A program made the translations under genes and the position numbers. Under the pieces are notes generated by a model, which was given only the letters and a program-made list of their open reading frames with translations, was not told the origin of the DNA and did not search any database. From positions 135,725,035 through 135,789,034 of the forward strand of contig NC_062222.1 in NCBI RefSeq assembly GCF_902686445.1: DNA of 64,000 bases. The letters run 5' to 3'. This DNA comes from Sciurus carolinensis. Taxonomy: Eukaryota > Chordata > Mammalia > Rodentia > Sciuridae. Every line of letters starts with the position of its first letter. Position 1 is the stretch's first letter. Positions 50,881 through 61,834 of the stretch are shown here, in pieces.

Positions 50881-52350
50881 AGTGTCCTGTTCAGCGGTTT
50901 GCTTTCTGTGCTTTATTTGACCAGCGGCTGTACTGAAGCAAGTGCGCTGAGCGTCTCACCTGGTCGGATTCTCCCTGTGCTATCAATCGTTCTTGTTATT
51001 TTAAGTCGCACGTTCAGAACCACTCATGCTCCAGGCGGACAGCTTTGCATGACTTTTACTTCTCAATGACCTCACAAGTCATTACGTTCGGCAGATGCCT
51101 CGGGCCCCCAATGTCTTCCAGGGCCTTGGCCTGTTCACACAGGTCAGCTCCCCTGGCTTCCTCCTGGCCAGCGGCTTCTTTTCCCATGAGAGCTCATATC
51201 TGGCTGAACTCAGTCTTTAGAAATCCTGCTGCGTCCTCTGCTGATGCTTCGCTCTGCAGAGAAGGAGTCTCTGGACCAGCACAGGCGAGCAGCCTGGAAT
51301 CCTGCTAGCTCATTCATCACTGGGGACACCCTGACCGAAGGGCTGCCTGCATCTGGTCCCTTCTCGCCTTCGCTCCGCAGAGGTGTTCCTTAAAACTCAG
51401 GACACGCTTCCCCCATGCAAGCAGCAGGCAGGAAGGCAGGTGGTTTTGTCCCCTGGCCTATATGGGTGTCCTTCCCTGTGGACACATCTTCCAGCCTCAT
51501 CTCCTACCCCGAAGCTCATCCCAACCCCGGCCTCCCAGTGTGGGTGGCATCCGGGGCAGCACCAGCTTCCAATCTGCTCTCGAGGCTCTTTGCCAGTGCT
51601 GCTCAGACTGGGCCACCTGCGGCCCCAGGTTTCTGCATTCTGCCATGCGTGAGCTCTACTGGATGTTCAGGGCTGGAACACGTGCAGCGACCCGACTGAG
51701 GTTCCATCCTTAGGATAGTGGTCACTGAGCAGGGCACACTGTGGTGGCCAGGAACAGTCTTGGACTCTTAGAGTCTACTGTGATTTGCCACCTTTTAAAG
51801 ACAATTCATGGGACCCCCCCAGCTTGATGAACTCAGCTGGGATAGTCACCAAAGTGACAGTGCAACCAAGTCAGAAAGAGATCCCAGCTCCTCACTTATC
51901 AGCCACACCTGTCTGCCTGGCACAGGAGACTCCACCCCCGTGCGGGCCTTTTCCTCACCGTACATAATTATCATAGCAATGGGTAACACGTAAAATTCTA
52001 AAACCCAGGCACAAAGGACTTAAAATAGTCCCCGACACAGTTATCAGCATAGCTCTCGTTCTGTGGATCCACTTCTTCACCTTGAAAGAGTATAGCAAGC
52101 AGGATCAGTGATGATCTAGAATGAAAAGATAAACGATCCAACACATGACGGCATTCAGGACGCCCTTAATTCAGAGAGGCACTTTTCCCCATACCGCATC
52201 TTTATTCAAACACACACGTTGTTGTTCAGCCGCCGTGGGCTGAGTGTGCAGGCTGCTGGCCTTGGCCTGCCCATGGCACGGACCACACAGGCACTCACGG
52301 CCCCTCCACAGGTGGAAGCCACCTCCCTCCCCGCCCCGCTCCTCGCTCAC

Positions 52351-52578
52351 CGGGCGGTGGGACTCCAGGATCTGGTCGCAGGCCTGCTTGCTCAGGGTCT
52401 CCGACTCGCTCAGCTCCTCCAGCAGCAAGCCCTGGATGCTGAGCAGGGCCGTGAGGGCCGACAGGGTCTCGGTGGCCCGCGCCGCCTTCTGGAACTGCAG
52501 AGCCACGAGCGACTCTGCGAAGCACTCCTCCTGGGCCTCCAGCTGCTGCACCCGCTCCCGCAGCAGCTCCCCTCGCAC
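52351..52578 (-). CDS. EVC2: EVC2 coding exon (sixth from last), coiled coil
   Basis: The acceptor is CCGGCCCCCAG, then a 228-bp exon of 76 codons, phase 0 at both ends, with donor CCG|GTGAGCG. It reads VRGELLRERVQQLEAQEECF, AESLVALQFQKAARATETLS, ALTALLSIQGLLLEELSESE and TLSKQACDQILESHRP. The VRGELLRERV start and SLVALQFQKA word match EVC2, and the segment is strongly heptad-like. It is the most upstream EVC2 exon I can find in the window. The preceding exon of the family (ending in an acidic EDLVEK-type sequence) is not present, so it lies beyond the right edge. If numbered as in the 22-exon human gene this would be exon 17. Confidence 0.96.
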
Positions 52579-53619
52579 CTGGGGGCCGGCAGCACCAGAG
52601 GGCAGTGAGACAGGGATGGGAGGAGAGCCAGCGACCCCGCAGAGGCCCGACCCAGGACCCCAGCTGCTGGGGACCACGCCTGTCCTTCATCCTGTGTTCA
52701 CCCCAAAGGTGAGCGGGCCGTGTTGCCATCCTGCTCAAGACCCTCCCGAGGCTCCCACTTCCAGAGGATGAGAGTGCTCGCTCCCACGCAGGTCCCAGGC
52801 CCCCGTCCCACCCTGCACCGGGCTGGGGCTGTGCCCGGGTCTGTGCTCTGACTGAAGTGCCCGCCAGCCCCGCTTCCTTTGGTCTCTAGCTCCCAACCAC
52901 CCCCGGCATCCTCGCTTCCGGAAGCACTCGCCCTGCTCTCTGCTCTCCGCCCCAGCTCCCCTCCCGCTGCGGCACTTGCTAGAGGCAGGGCCAGCTGCGC
53001 CCGGAGCTCCGCGGGGCCCAGCCAGCGGCCGGTCCACGTCCACTCGCTGAGCGGCTCGCCACAGCATCGCCCGCCTCCGCGGCTATCACTACCCTCGTGC
53101 TTTCTGCACATACACTGCTACAGGCGTGACGTCACCCCGGGCCCCGAAACGCAGGCTGCATGGTGTGCACCCCACTCCCCTGCCTGCACGAGGAGCCAAA
53201 GCCCCGACCAGAAAGAGGCTGAGCTGGCACCTCGGCTCCTTAGAGTCTTGGGTTTCGTCTTTAGAAGTTTCTAAAATGCTATTCACCAAAGAAAGGAGCA
53301 TGCCCAGCGTCCATAGGGGGACAAAAGGACAAGTCAAACGGGGTCCATCACCCGACAGGGTGTCACTCAGCCTAGACAGGAAGGGAGTCTCGACAACTGC
53401 TGCAGCAGGGCCAGACCTTGAGGACGACATCTGAGTGACACGAGCCACTCACAAGGACAGTGCTGAAGTCCCCGAGAAGTCAAATCCATAAGGGCAGAAA
53501 GTAGAACTGTGGGTACCAGGAACGGCAGGAGAGGGGGTTACCGCGTAGGGACTTAAGTTTTGCAAGAGGGGGGATCAGGGGTGGGATGGGGGCGACATCG
53601 CAGCGCGAAGGCACATGAT

Positions 53620-54098
53620 GCCGACTGTGGCTGGAGCCTGGAGTGTCCCCAAAGGCTCCTGTGTTGCAGTGGGTCCCCTGTGTTGCAGGGTTCAGAGGTG
53701 GGGCTTTGGGGAGGTGACTGGGGAGGTGAGGGCTCTGGCCTCATCAGTGGGCTGATCCGTTGATGGGGTCACAGCGGGAGGAGTGGACCATTGGAGGTGG
53801 TAGAAAAGGCAGGAGGCAGAACCTCGCCCCGGGCAGTGAGTCCTCAGGGACTACATCTGGTTCCCAGTCTCCCTCTCCTCTCCCGTCTCCCTCTCCCTCT
53901 GCTTCCTGGCACCAAGATGGGCAGGTCTGCTCCACCAGGCTTCTCTGCCATGATGCTCCACCTCACCACAGGCCCACAGCAATGGAAGCAGCTGACCATG
54001 GACTGAAACCTCAGAAACTGGGAGCCAAAATACCTCTTTCCTCCTTTAAGTTTTTTTCTCAAGTATTTTGTCACAGCAATGGAAATCTAAAGTAAATG
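53620..54098 (+). mobile_element. MaLR LTR, sense
   Basis: GGGTTCAGAGGTGGGGCTTT, GCCATGATGCTCCACCTCAC, GCAATGGAAGCAGCTGACCA, TGGACTGAAACCTCAGAAAC, GAGCCAAAATACCTCTTTCC and TATTTTGTCACAGCAATGGA follow the sense MaLR order. A CT-rich centre lies at 53,860-53,905. It is antisense to EVC2. Confidence 0.8.
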
Positions 54099-55529
54099 CC
54101 ACTGAGCTACATATTTAAGAATGACTGAATAGTAAATTATGTGTGAAGTTAATGTTCTAGCACAATACAAAGGTGAGCAGGAAATGGACGGGCACCTGCA
54201 GGAGCTCCGAGTTTTACAGTTACATCATATGGTCTTGATTTCCCTCTGGGGGAGAGGGAGTGTCCTATAGGGGTCAATCCCTGCAGAGATGCAGGGCAGA
54301 CTGAGGTGGCCACAGGTGGCTGGAGTTCTATTCCTGCAAACGTAAACCCAAAATATGGGGAAACAGAGACTCTTCTGTATATGCCATAAGAACAATGTGG
54401 ACGGTGAAAATTAAAAAAGATTTTCCAAAATCCCTTTTTGTTTATTTGGAAAGCTTAATTTATTCATTCTAGCACTATGAAATTATGTCTCTAGAGAGGG
54501 TTCGAGTCCTTGTCTGAAAGAACTCCTGGGAAAGGACAGATTTGCATTTCTATGAGGTATTAAGGACAGGCTTCATTAAAAATTCAAGCATCTAAAATAA
54601 TAAAAATTCATTTGCAGAACAGTATACCGCTCAACGCCCTCATTCTAAATTGGAAGTTCAACCAAACTCTCTACCAGTTTTCCCTGACAGATGTGGAGCT
54701 CAAAGGGAAATTCCAGGCACGCCCTGCAACCCCTGCCACCCAGCGGAGCTACGGGAATTCTGGAGAGTTCAGTAAGTCGCAACCCCTCCTTCTTGCTCGA
54801 GTTTAGAAACAAAGACAACCAGATGCAAGGGAGGACCGGACAGAGATTGAGGGTCAGGTCACCTTCAACACCGATGAGGACTAGAGGATGAAGCTCGGTG
54901 AGTCTCCAAGTGGAGGCCACCACCAGGTTCAGCAGGCAACCTGCAGAGAAGGGGCCCTGGGCAGGCGCGGCTCCAGAGAGGAGCTGGACCAAGCCCCTTC
55001 CTTCTTCAACCTCACCCCTCACATAGCACCCTGGGCAGGATGGAGAGAGGACGGCAGGGCCACCAGCCACCTGCCTCCAGGTGGGAAGTCAGGGCCAGGG
55101 GAGGCCACATGAAGAATCCCGCCTCCAACAGCTGCAAGCAGGTGAGGCAGCACCCCTTACGCTCCTACAGGGAGCAGTGGAGGCCCCCGTCCAGGCTGCT
55201 CCCCCTCAGCGGCTCAAGATGCCCAGGCAAGGCTGGAAGATGGAAGCACCGGAGACGCCCCTCCCTCTTCGTCAGGAGGAAATCGGACCCGTCAAGGTTC
55301 ACCGCGTTAGTATTTGCTCGGCTTAATGCTATCTTGCCCAGCAAAGGCCATCTGTGCTTCCATTTTAGAGACAGGAATATTCATTTCTCCTCCTGGAAAG
55401 ACACCACCTCCCATGCTCACCACGATCCAAACACAACCGTCTCACAGGGGGTGCGCACGGTGCTGCCCGTCACGGTGAGGTTAAGGCTGCTGGGACCTCT
55501 TCCTGGCAAGGAACTACATGTTGCAAAAC

Positions 55530-55680
55530 CAGCCGTGTGACCCAGCCAAGGGGTTCAACCTCTCTGAGTCTCAGGTTTGTCTGTGAAAAGGAAACACTGA
55601 AGTGGTAGGTAGGTACCTAGCGAGTCCCAAATAGCAGCTACCACGGCAATCACCTCATCATCACTGGTATCACGGCCATG
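55530..55680 (+). mobile_element. MIR SINE relic
   Basis: GGGGTTCAACCTCTCTGAGT, CTCAGGTTTGTCTGTGAAAA, then GGTAGGTAGGTACCTAGCGA resemble the MIR 3' half (TTAACCTCTCTGTGCCTCAGTTTCC...GTACCTACC). Confidence 0.5.
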
Positions 55681-56439
55681 ATCACTAATAGACAGGATCC
55701 CTTTAAAGTTGAACCAAAAAAAAAGATGAAAACAATGGGTCACAACATTGAGTGATTTCCCTCCTTTAAAAGGGGAGGTCTTTGTTTGTTTCTAATTATA
55801 AAATACAAGCGTGATGTACAGAATTGTTAGCACCGGAGTCCCTGATGAAAAAGCACTTACAAGATGAACCTCCTGTGTTGAGGAAGAAGGGAAGGACGGG
55901 CGGAGAGGAAGCAACAGCGGCAAGACTCTAAAAGCCAGAAGTTGGACTCAGTGGACCCCCAGGGTCAGCCTGGGGGTGGCAGAGAAGCAACAGATTGTGC
56001 CGCAGGATCCCCAGCCCTAGAGAATGTACCAGCCCTAGAGAACAGCACTCTAGAAGAGGCTGACCATCTAATTAAGACTCCGCCCAGCTCCCTCCAGCCC
56101 TGTCCAGGAGATGCCACCCTTCCTGTCCCAGCAGATGGCTGGAGATCTGCTCTTTAGAGGTCTCTGTGCTGGGAGAAGGGGACCAGGCACATCGGACGGC
56201 GAGCTCCACACTGAGACAGGGCTGAGTGGATCTCACGTCCCCAGCTCTCCCCAACAGAATGGCCCAGAGTGAAGGGCACAGTCCATGAGCCCCACTTGGA
56301 GGCCCAGAAACTCCAGATAGCTTTTTACTACCCCATTTTTAAATATGAGCAGACCGCCAGGGAGGACCACAAGCCTGAGAAAACTCCTAATGAACACAGA
56401 AGTATCAGTCAATACCCAGGAATTAACATTCTCAGAGAG

Positions 56440-57540
56440 AGGCAGAAAGTTTGATCAGCCTCGAAACAATAAAGTCATGTTCTTTTTTAAGGAAGAGGGT
56501 ATGGAGTATGGGACTTTCAAAGATTAGATATTGAAAATACAAAAGAAAAACCCCAAGGTTTATAAGACAAAACTTTATCTTTCACAAGCAAAGCAAAGGA
56601 CAAAGAAAAGGAAAATAGTAAAAAAGAAAATGGAAGAAAGAGATCAGCATCTGAATATTTTGAGTTCTTGAAAGAAATGTTAGAGAAAAGAAGCAGAAGA
56701 ATCCTTAATATTATTGAAGAAAGTTTCCAGAATCCCAAGAAGGCTCAAACTGTCCCTCAAGTACAGGGCAGAATGGAAACACTTTCAGTCTTGCAAAACT
56801 TCGAAGTGTTAGTGTGTCCTTTCCCAGGAAACTAATAGAAAATGTGTTTCATTGTAACAAAGAAGAAATTAGAAAAGAGAAGGCTAAAGAGGATTGGCAG
56901 TGTGACCCCAAGGTGGCAGCTGTGCAGAGGCAGGGAGAGATGTTCTCAAGGAGAAGGAATTAATAAGACTCAACATGTGTGATGGTCCTGGTGGAACATC
57001 TGGTCAACTGTCAAGAAGTGGACTGAATTGGTGGTAAGCAGGGAAAAGTAACTCAAAAGAAACTAAAGGACGATATTAACTCTAAGAAAAACAGAAAGTT
57101 ACACAGAAATGAAAAAGATTCCAGTTTGCTCTCTGATTCACCTCCGAATACCATTCAGGTGCTCATAATAATAGAAAATGCAAAGGCTGCTCTAAGTATG
57201 TTGGGGCATGAGGGATGCAGACTGAGAGGACACAGAGAAAATCCTCACCTTCCATGAGAAGAGCAAATAGATGATCTTAAGGTAGAGATCGAGCAGCGAG
57301 ACAAGCATGTTAGAGATACCAAAGTCAAAATACGGAGAAAAGTCAAAAGCGATTAACTCCGAGGAGTCAAAAATACCTGTGTGGGGGTGGTACAGGGGGA
57401 GTGGCTCTGTGTTTAGCCCAAGCTTCAGAGAAGCATTTGACTATTTAAAAGAACACATGCCTAAGGCTGATGAAAACGGAAGTAACATTTTAAATGAACA
57501 ACATAGAAAGCAGAAAAAGAGCTCCTACATTCAAGTCACC
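56440..57540 (+). mobile_element. Possible old LINE-derived sequence, unclassified
   Basis: About 1.1 kb of A-rich plus-strand sequence with words such as AGAAAGAAATGTTAGAGAAA, AGAAGCAGAAGAATCC and GTTCTCAAGGAGAAGGAATT looks like an L1-type or HAL1-type 5' region or ORF1 remnant. No continuous frame survives. I could not match it to a specific family. Confidence 0.25.
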
Positions 57541-58443
57541 GCGGTAACCAGTCACGTCTCGGAAGGTGAACAGATCAGAAAGGCAGCTGAGGTCTGACCG
57601 CCAGGACCTGCGACCAGGCCAGGCATCTGGACCCAGCCGGGGAGCAGCGGGAAGCCACGGACTCTCCCACCCCAGCTTCCGGGAGGGGAGCCTAGCGCAG
57701 GCCAGGAGGCAGCCCCAGCAGAGCCCTGGAGCCTCAGCCTCTGCAGGTGGTGAGCCTTCCTCCCCTTCCAGAGGTGGCCCTGCCCACACGCCTCTGGGCC
57801 CCAGCTTGACGAGTCCTGGCCATCCAGTCTCCCTGCATGGAGTCTGGAAACGGGGAGCGGATGACGGACGGGTGCCGGACGGGCACTGGACGGGCAGTGG
57901 ACATATGGTCCAGACGGGAGGCAAGATCCTCAGAATAAGGCCAGAAATGATGGGCGAGTAGGAACGTAGCCATGTCGCTTTCATTAATCCTCGGTGCTCC
58001 TCAAGAATACTGAGGAGGAATCTGCTTGTAGCTGTTCAGAAACAGCAGGAGCCAACAATCAGATCTGCCAGTGGCGGCAGGATGCGGGTGGCGTGTGCCG
58101 TGCTGCGGGTTCTGTTTGGCCACGTGCCCCCGGGGAGCCCGGGAGGAGCCTGTGGCCGCCCTGCACCTCACCCTCCCACCGGAGGGGTGGCTGCTCTGCC
58201 TGCCTCCCGGAGGGCTGCAGGGTGTGTGCGGAGGCTCCAGGGGCTTGAATATGGAGGGGTTCAACACATCCCGAATGAACCGAGAGCTGGTTAAACTGCT
58301 CAAGCCTCGTGCTTGGGCCACCATGCCGCTGTCCAAGGCAGGGAGGACGCACGTGGTAACAAATCCTCAAGCTTCAGCCTTAAGCAAAAAGCAAAAGTCG
58401 ACCACAGACAGATAATTGACAGGCGACAGAGAGTTAGAAAGAG

Positions 58444-58468
58444 TGGAAGGAAGGAAGGAAGGAAGGCA
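58444..58468. repeat. (GGAA)n microsatellite
   Basis: GGAAGGAAGGAAGGAAGG and flanking bases form about six perfect GGAA units. GGAA runs can bind ETS factors, but nothing else here suggests a regulatory role. Confidence 0.9.
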
Positions 58469-59064
58469 GAGGAGAGAGACACACAGACCTATTTTCCATT
58501 AATGGAAAGTCAAAAAACAAGCCTCGTGATTTGCGGCCCTGCTGTGCTGTCTGCTTGGCTGAAACACCGAGGCAGAGATAAGACACATCCTAGGTCCTGG
58601 TCAAGGTCTGCAGCAAGCCAGGCCCAGGGCCATCTGAGCAGGAGCTTCCAGTCCAACAGATGTGGCCAATTGCTCCTGCTGGAGAAAGTCCCCCTGCTCA
58701 GGCGGGCATCCCAAATGCCCCTTTGCCCAGTGGACAAAAACAAGTCTAGAAAGGACACAATTAACCCAGGCAACTCAATACACGTCAGAGGGGCACCCTC
58801 ACTATCCAGGAAAAGTTCAATGAAATCCAGTATCCATCACATAAAAGGCACAATGCCGAGCACCAAACAAAAACGACCAAGTGTGCAGAGAAGCCAGAAA
58901 TAGGGTCCAGAGCCCAGGGGAACAGAAGTGAGAGAGAAGGTGGGACCAGCACACAAGGACCCTGAAGCAGCGAGAAGTAAAAGAAAATGAGACATAAGGA
59001 TCGGTGGGGAGGCCACAGGCCGCAATGCACGGACAGTATACTGACTTCCCAAGAAGTCAACAGC

Positions 59065-59215
59065 ACCACAGGTAGATCTTCACAATGATCCCAACAGCAG
59101 ATGCTCGTTACCCACACCGGAGCCATGAGAACACTAAGGCACAGAGAGGCCTGTTAAGTGGCTCAAGGTCACACAGTTGGAAAGTGGCAGAGACAGGAAA
59201 CTGGAGCCAAGAGTT
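59065..59215 (-). mobile_element. MIR SINE, antisense to +
   Basis: GAGAACACTAAGGCACAGAG, AGGCCTGTTAAGTGGCTCAA, GGTCACACAGTTGGAAAGTG and GCAGAGACAGGAAACTGGAG match inverted MIR well (GAAACTGAGGCACAGAGAGG...CAAGGTCACACAGCTAGTAAGTGGCAGAG). Confidence 0.7.
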
Positions 59216-61834
59216 TGGCTTTGGAGAGAGAACACGGGGGTCAGGAAGATTCATACAAGGTAGCTACGTTCTCAGAATCAAATAGTATCATTGGAAACAG
59301 GTTATTATTACAATGACAACGAAACCTGTAACATTTCTGGAAACCATCCCCAAACACAGAGCACCTTAGGGATGCAGTCGCTCTGTGACACAGTGTCCAG
59401 CTGAGTGTCAAGGGGAGATCATGGGAGGGACATGGGCCAATGGGGTCACTCCCCAGAAATCACAATGTCTGGTCGGCCTGCTTATGGAAGCAACTGTAAG
59501 ACTGTCAGGGGCCTAAAAGACCCAACTAAAGTAAGAAACCTTCCACCATCCTGGACGGGACGGCCATCCTTAAACCAATCTGCAAGGGCAACAGAGACTT
59601 TTTGGGAACCTGGTCAACTTACTCTAAAGCGTGCACACCCTCCAAGGCCTTCTGGGTTTCAAACGGTGCATCTGTGAGTCTGTGACGAGCCCCGCAGGTC
59701 ATCGGAAGGCCCGGATGTCGTGCGGAGCACCCCACCCTGCCAGCCCGCTCGGCCCTCTCAGTGCTGCCGGTCACCAGAGCCGCCACCATCCTCCATCAAC
59801 CCGTCAGCTATAGAGAAAGTGGGCAGCCGGGACACTCGCATTGACCTGTCTGTCCCTCTTTCCCTCCCAAGGTCACCTACAGCCCTGGATTCTGGGTGGA
59901 GCTTTGGACTGGCCAGGTGGATTTTCTATCTCAAAGCAGGAGGTGGACTTGCAGGTGAGGGACAAATTGCCCATCAGCAACCAAGATCATGTCCAGAGCA
60001 GAAACCTGCACAGGGCCCAGCCTGGAGGAAACGTCACAAAACAGTGCTTACAGCCAGGGACCAAGGAGCCAGGGGCCGCAGGCTGGGAAGGAAAGAAAAG
60101 GAGAATGGGAGGAATGGGAGGAGGGGGGCTGAGGGAAGGAGCCCCCAAGAGTCCTCTCAGGGAGGGGAAGCCCTCCCAGCCCGAGCTCGCCGCAGCACAG
60201 GCCAGGTGCAGGAGTCAGACAGGGCATGCCAGCCCGGGGCTGAGGGCAGACTGGGGGTCTGCAGACTCCAGTCGAGGTAGGGCCCCCGCAGGTGCCCCCA
60301 GCATGCTCTGCTGCCCAAGGTGAGCCAGAGCGGCCCTGGAGGCACCCATTCCCACCAGGCCAGTCTCCCGCGGGCTCCTGGGCAACCGTCAGAGGACCTG
60401 GCTCCACATTCACAGCTGTATGGACTCTGAAACGTGACCGTGAGGGTGGATTTTAAGGGCCACCTCGATTGCGCTAAGGGATGCCCAGAGCGCGGTTTCT
60501 GGAAGTGTCTGAGAGGGTGTTTTTGGACGAGAGCAGCACTGGAACTGGTGCACTGAGTAACTGACCCCATCCCTGTGTGAGCAGAGCCCTCCAGCCTGGG
60601 GAGCCCCGAGCAGGACAGAGGGTGGAGGAAAGGGAACTCGGGCTCCCCTGAGCTGGCCCGGTTCCTCTGCCCTCAGAGACGTCGGCACCCCTGCTTCCCC
60701 GGGCTTTGGCCTCTGGGCTTACACTGCAGCCCAGCTCCAGGCCTTTGGGCAGGACGGAGGCACCCGGCCCCGGCTTGCCCAGCTCGCAGGAGGCCAATGG
60801 TGGGACCCCGGCCTGCAGGCCTGAGTGAGCGCATCCTGCAATGGGCCTCCTCTTGGTGTCTACCTGTGTGTCGCTCGGCACCCTGACTGTGACCGCGACC
60901 TGGCGCCCCTTCACGGAGGGGGGCCTGTCGCTGCCCTCGGCCATCACCCTGGGGATGCAAATGAGGGCAAGGCCACCTGCTGAGCTGCGAGGGGCTTCAG
61001 GCTGCTGAGGGGGGCGCCTGAGGGGGGCACCTGCCAGGCGGGAAGGCGACTGTGAGGATTGCCTGTCGCTGTGAGGTCACAGCTGACGATGCCTCTCTGG
61101 GGTCTCGGGGCACCAGAGTCGCTCCAGCTCTGGGAAGAGGCCAGCCCTGTTTCCCCCGGTCCCAGCTCTTCTACCTGCTCCTCACAGCCCGACGGTGACA
61201 CCCAGATGCCTTGAAAGGAGCCGCTGACCGTGCCAGGGCAGGTCCTAGGAATACACTTACCCTACAGAACTACAAGACCAGGACAGGGCACCGACACAAG
61301 GCAGGAGCAAGGGCTGCTGGCCAGCGTGGCTGGAGGCGCCCCACTGCGCACAGTCCTCTCGGGACCCCTCTGGCGACCCCTGGCTGGCGTCCACTCCCAC
61401 ACAGCCCCTGGGGGCCCTCTCCTCCTGACCCCCAATAGTGCATCTGCCACCTGTTGCTTCGCCTACTGTGACCAGGCACCTCGTTTCCTCCTTAGGCCCA
61501 CAGTTGTAAGTCTCTCACGCATCTCCCCAAGTGATGCAGGAGCAGCACCCCCCGAACCAAAGCTGCACCCAGAGCTCATGGACACGGGGCGTGCCACGCG
61601 CTGCTGGGACGGGCTGGCGGTACAGGAGGGAAGCACCAGGTGTGCAGGGAAGACTTCCCAGGAGGACACCTGAGGACAAGGGCCAGGCGTCCAAGTGGAG
61701 ACCATGAGAGGCGACTCCAGGAGGGCAGGACGCGGCCTGGGGCAGCAGGAGCCCGGGGTGTGTGGGGCACAGAGCACAAGCAGGCTGGCAAGAAGTGGGA
61801 CTGCAGGGGAAGACCATCTGCGGGAGCACAGAGA

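Larger units (their letters stand above)
45531..52350 (-). other. EVC2: EVC2 intron (6.8 kb)
   Basis: It contains antisense MIR relics (about 46,425-46,510 and 47,448-47,600), a degraded GATA/GACA tetranucleotide tract (about 47,715-47,830), a dimeric squirrel SINE (48,240-48,470), a sense MIR (about 49,515-49,640) and an L1 fragment (50,340-50,880). 45,540-46,420, 48,480-49,510 and 50,890-52,340 show nothing I can name. Confidence 0.9.

Noticed and set aside
53089..53448. Minus-strand frame as a possible additional EVC2 exon
   Set aside because: There is no coiled-coil character, no flanking splice pair in phase with 52,578, and no resemblance to the expected EVC2 segment.
56440..57600. Possible protein-coding remnant with lysine-rich short frames
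   Set aside because: Frames are short and interrupted and the A-rich composition fits a decayed LINE. I cannot name a gene.
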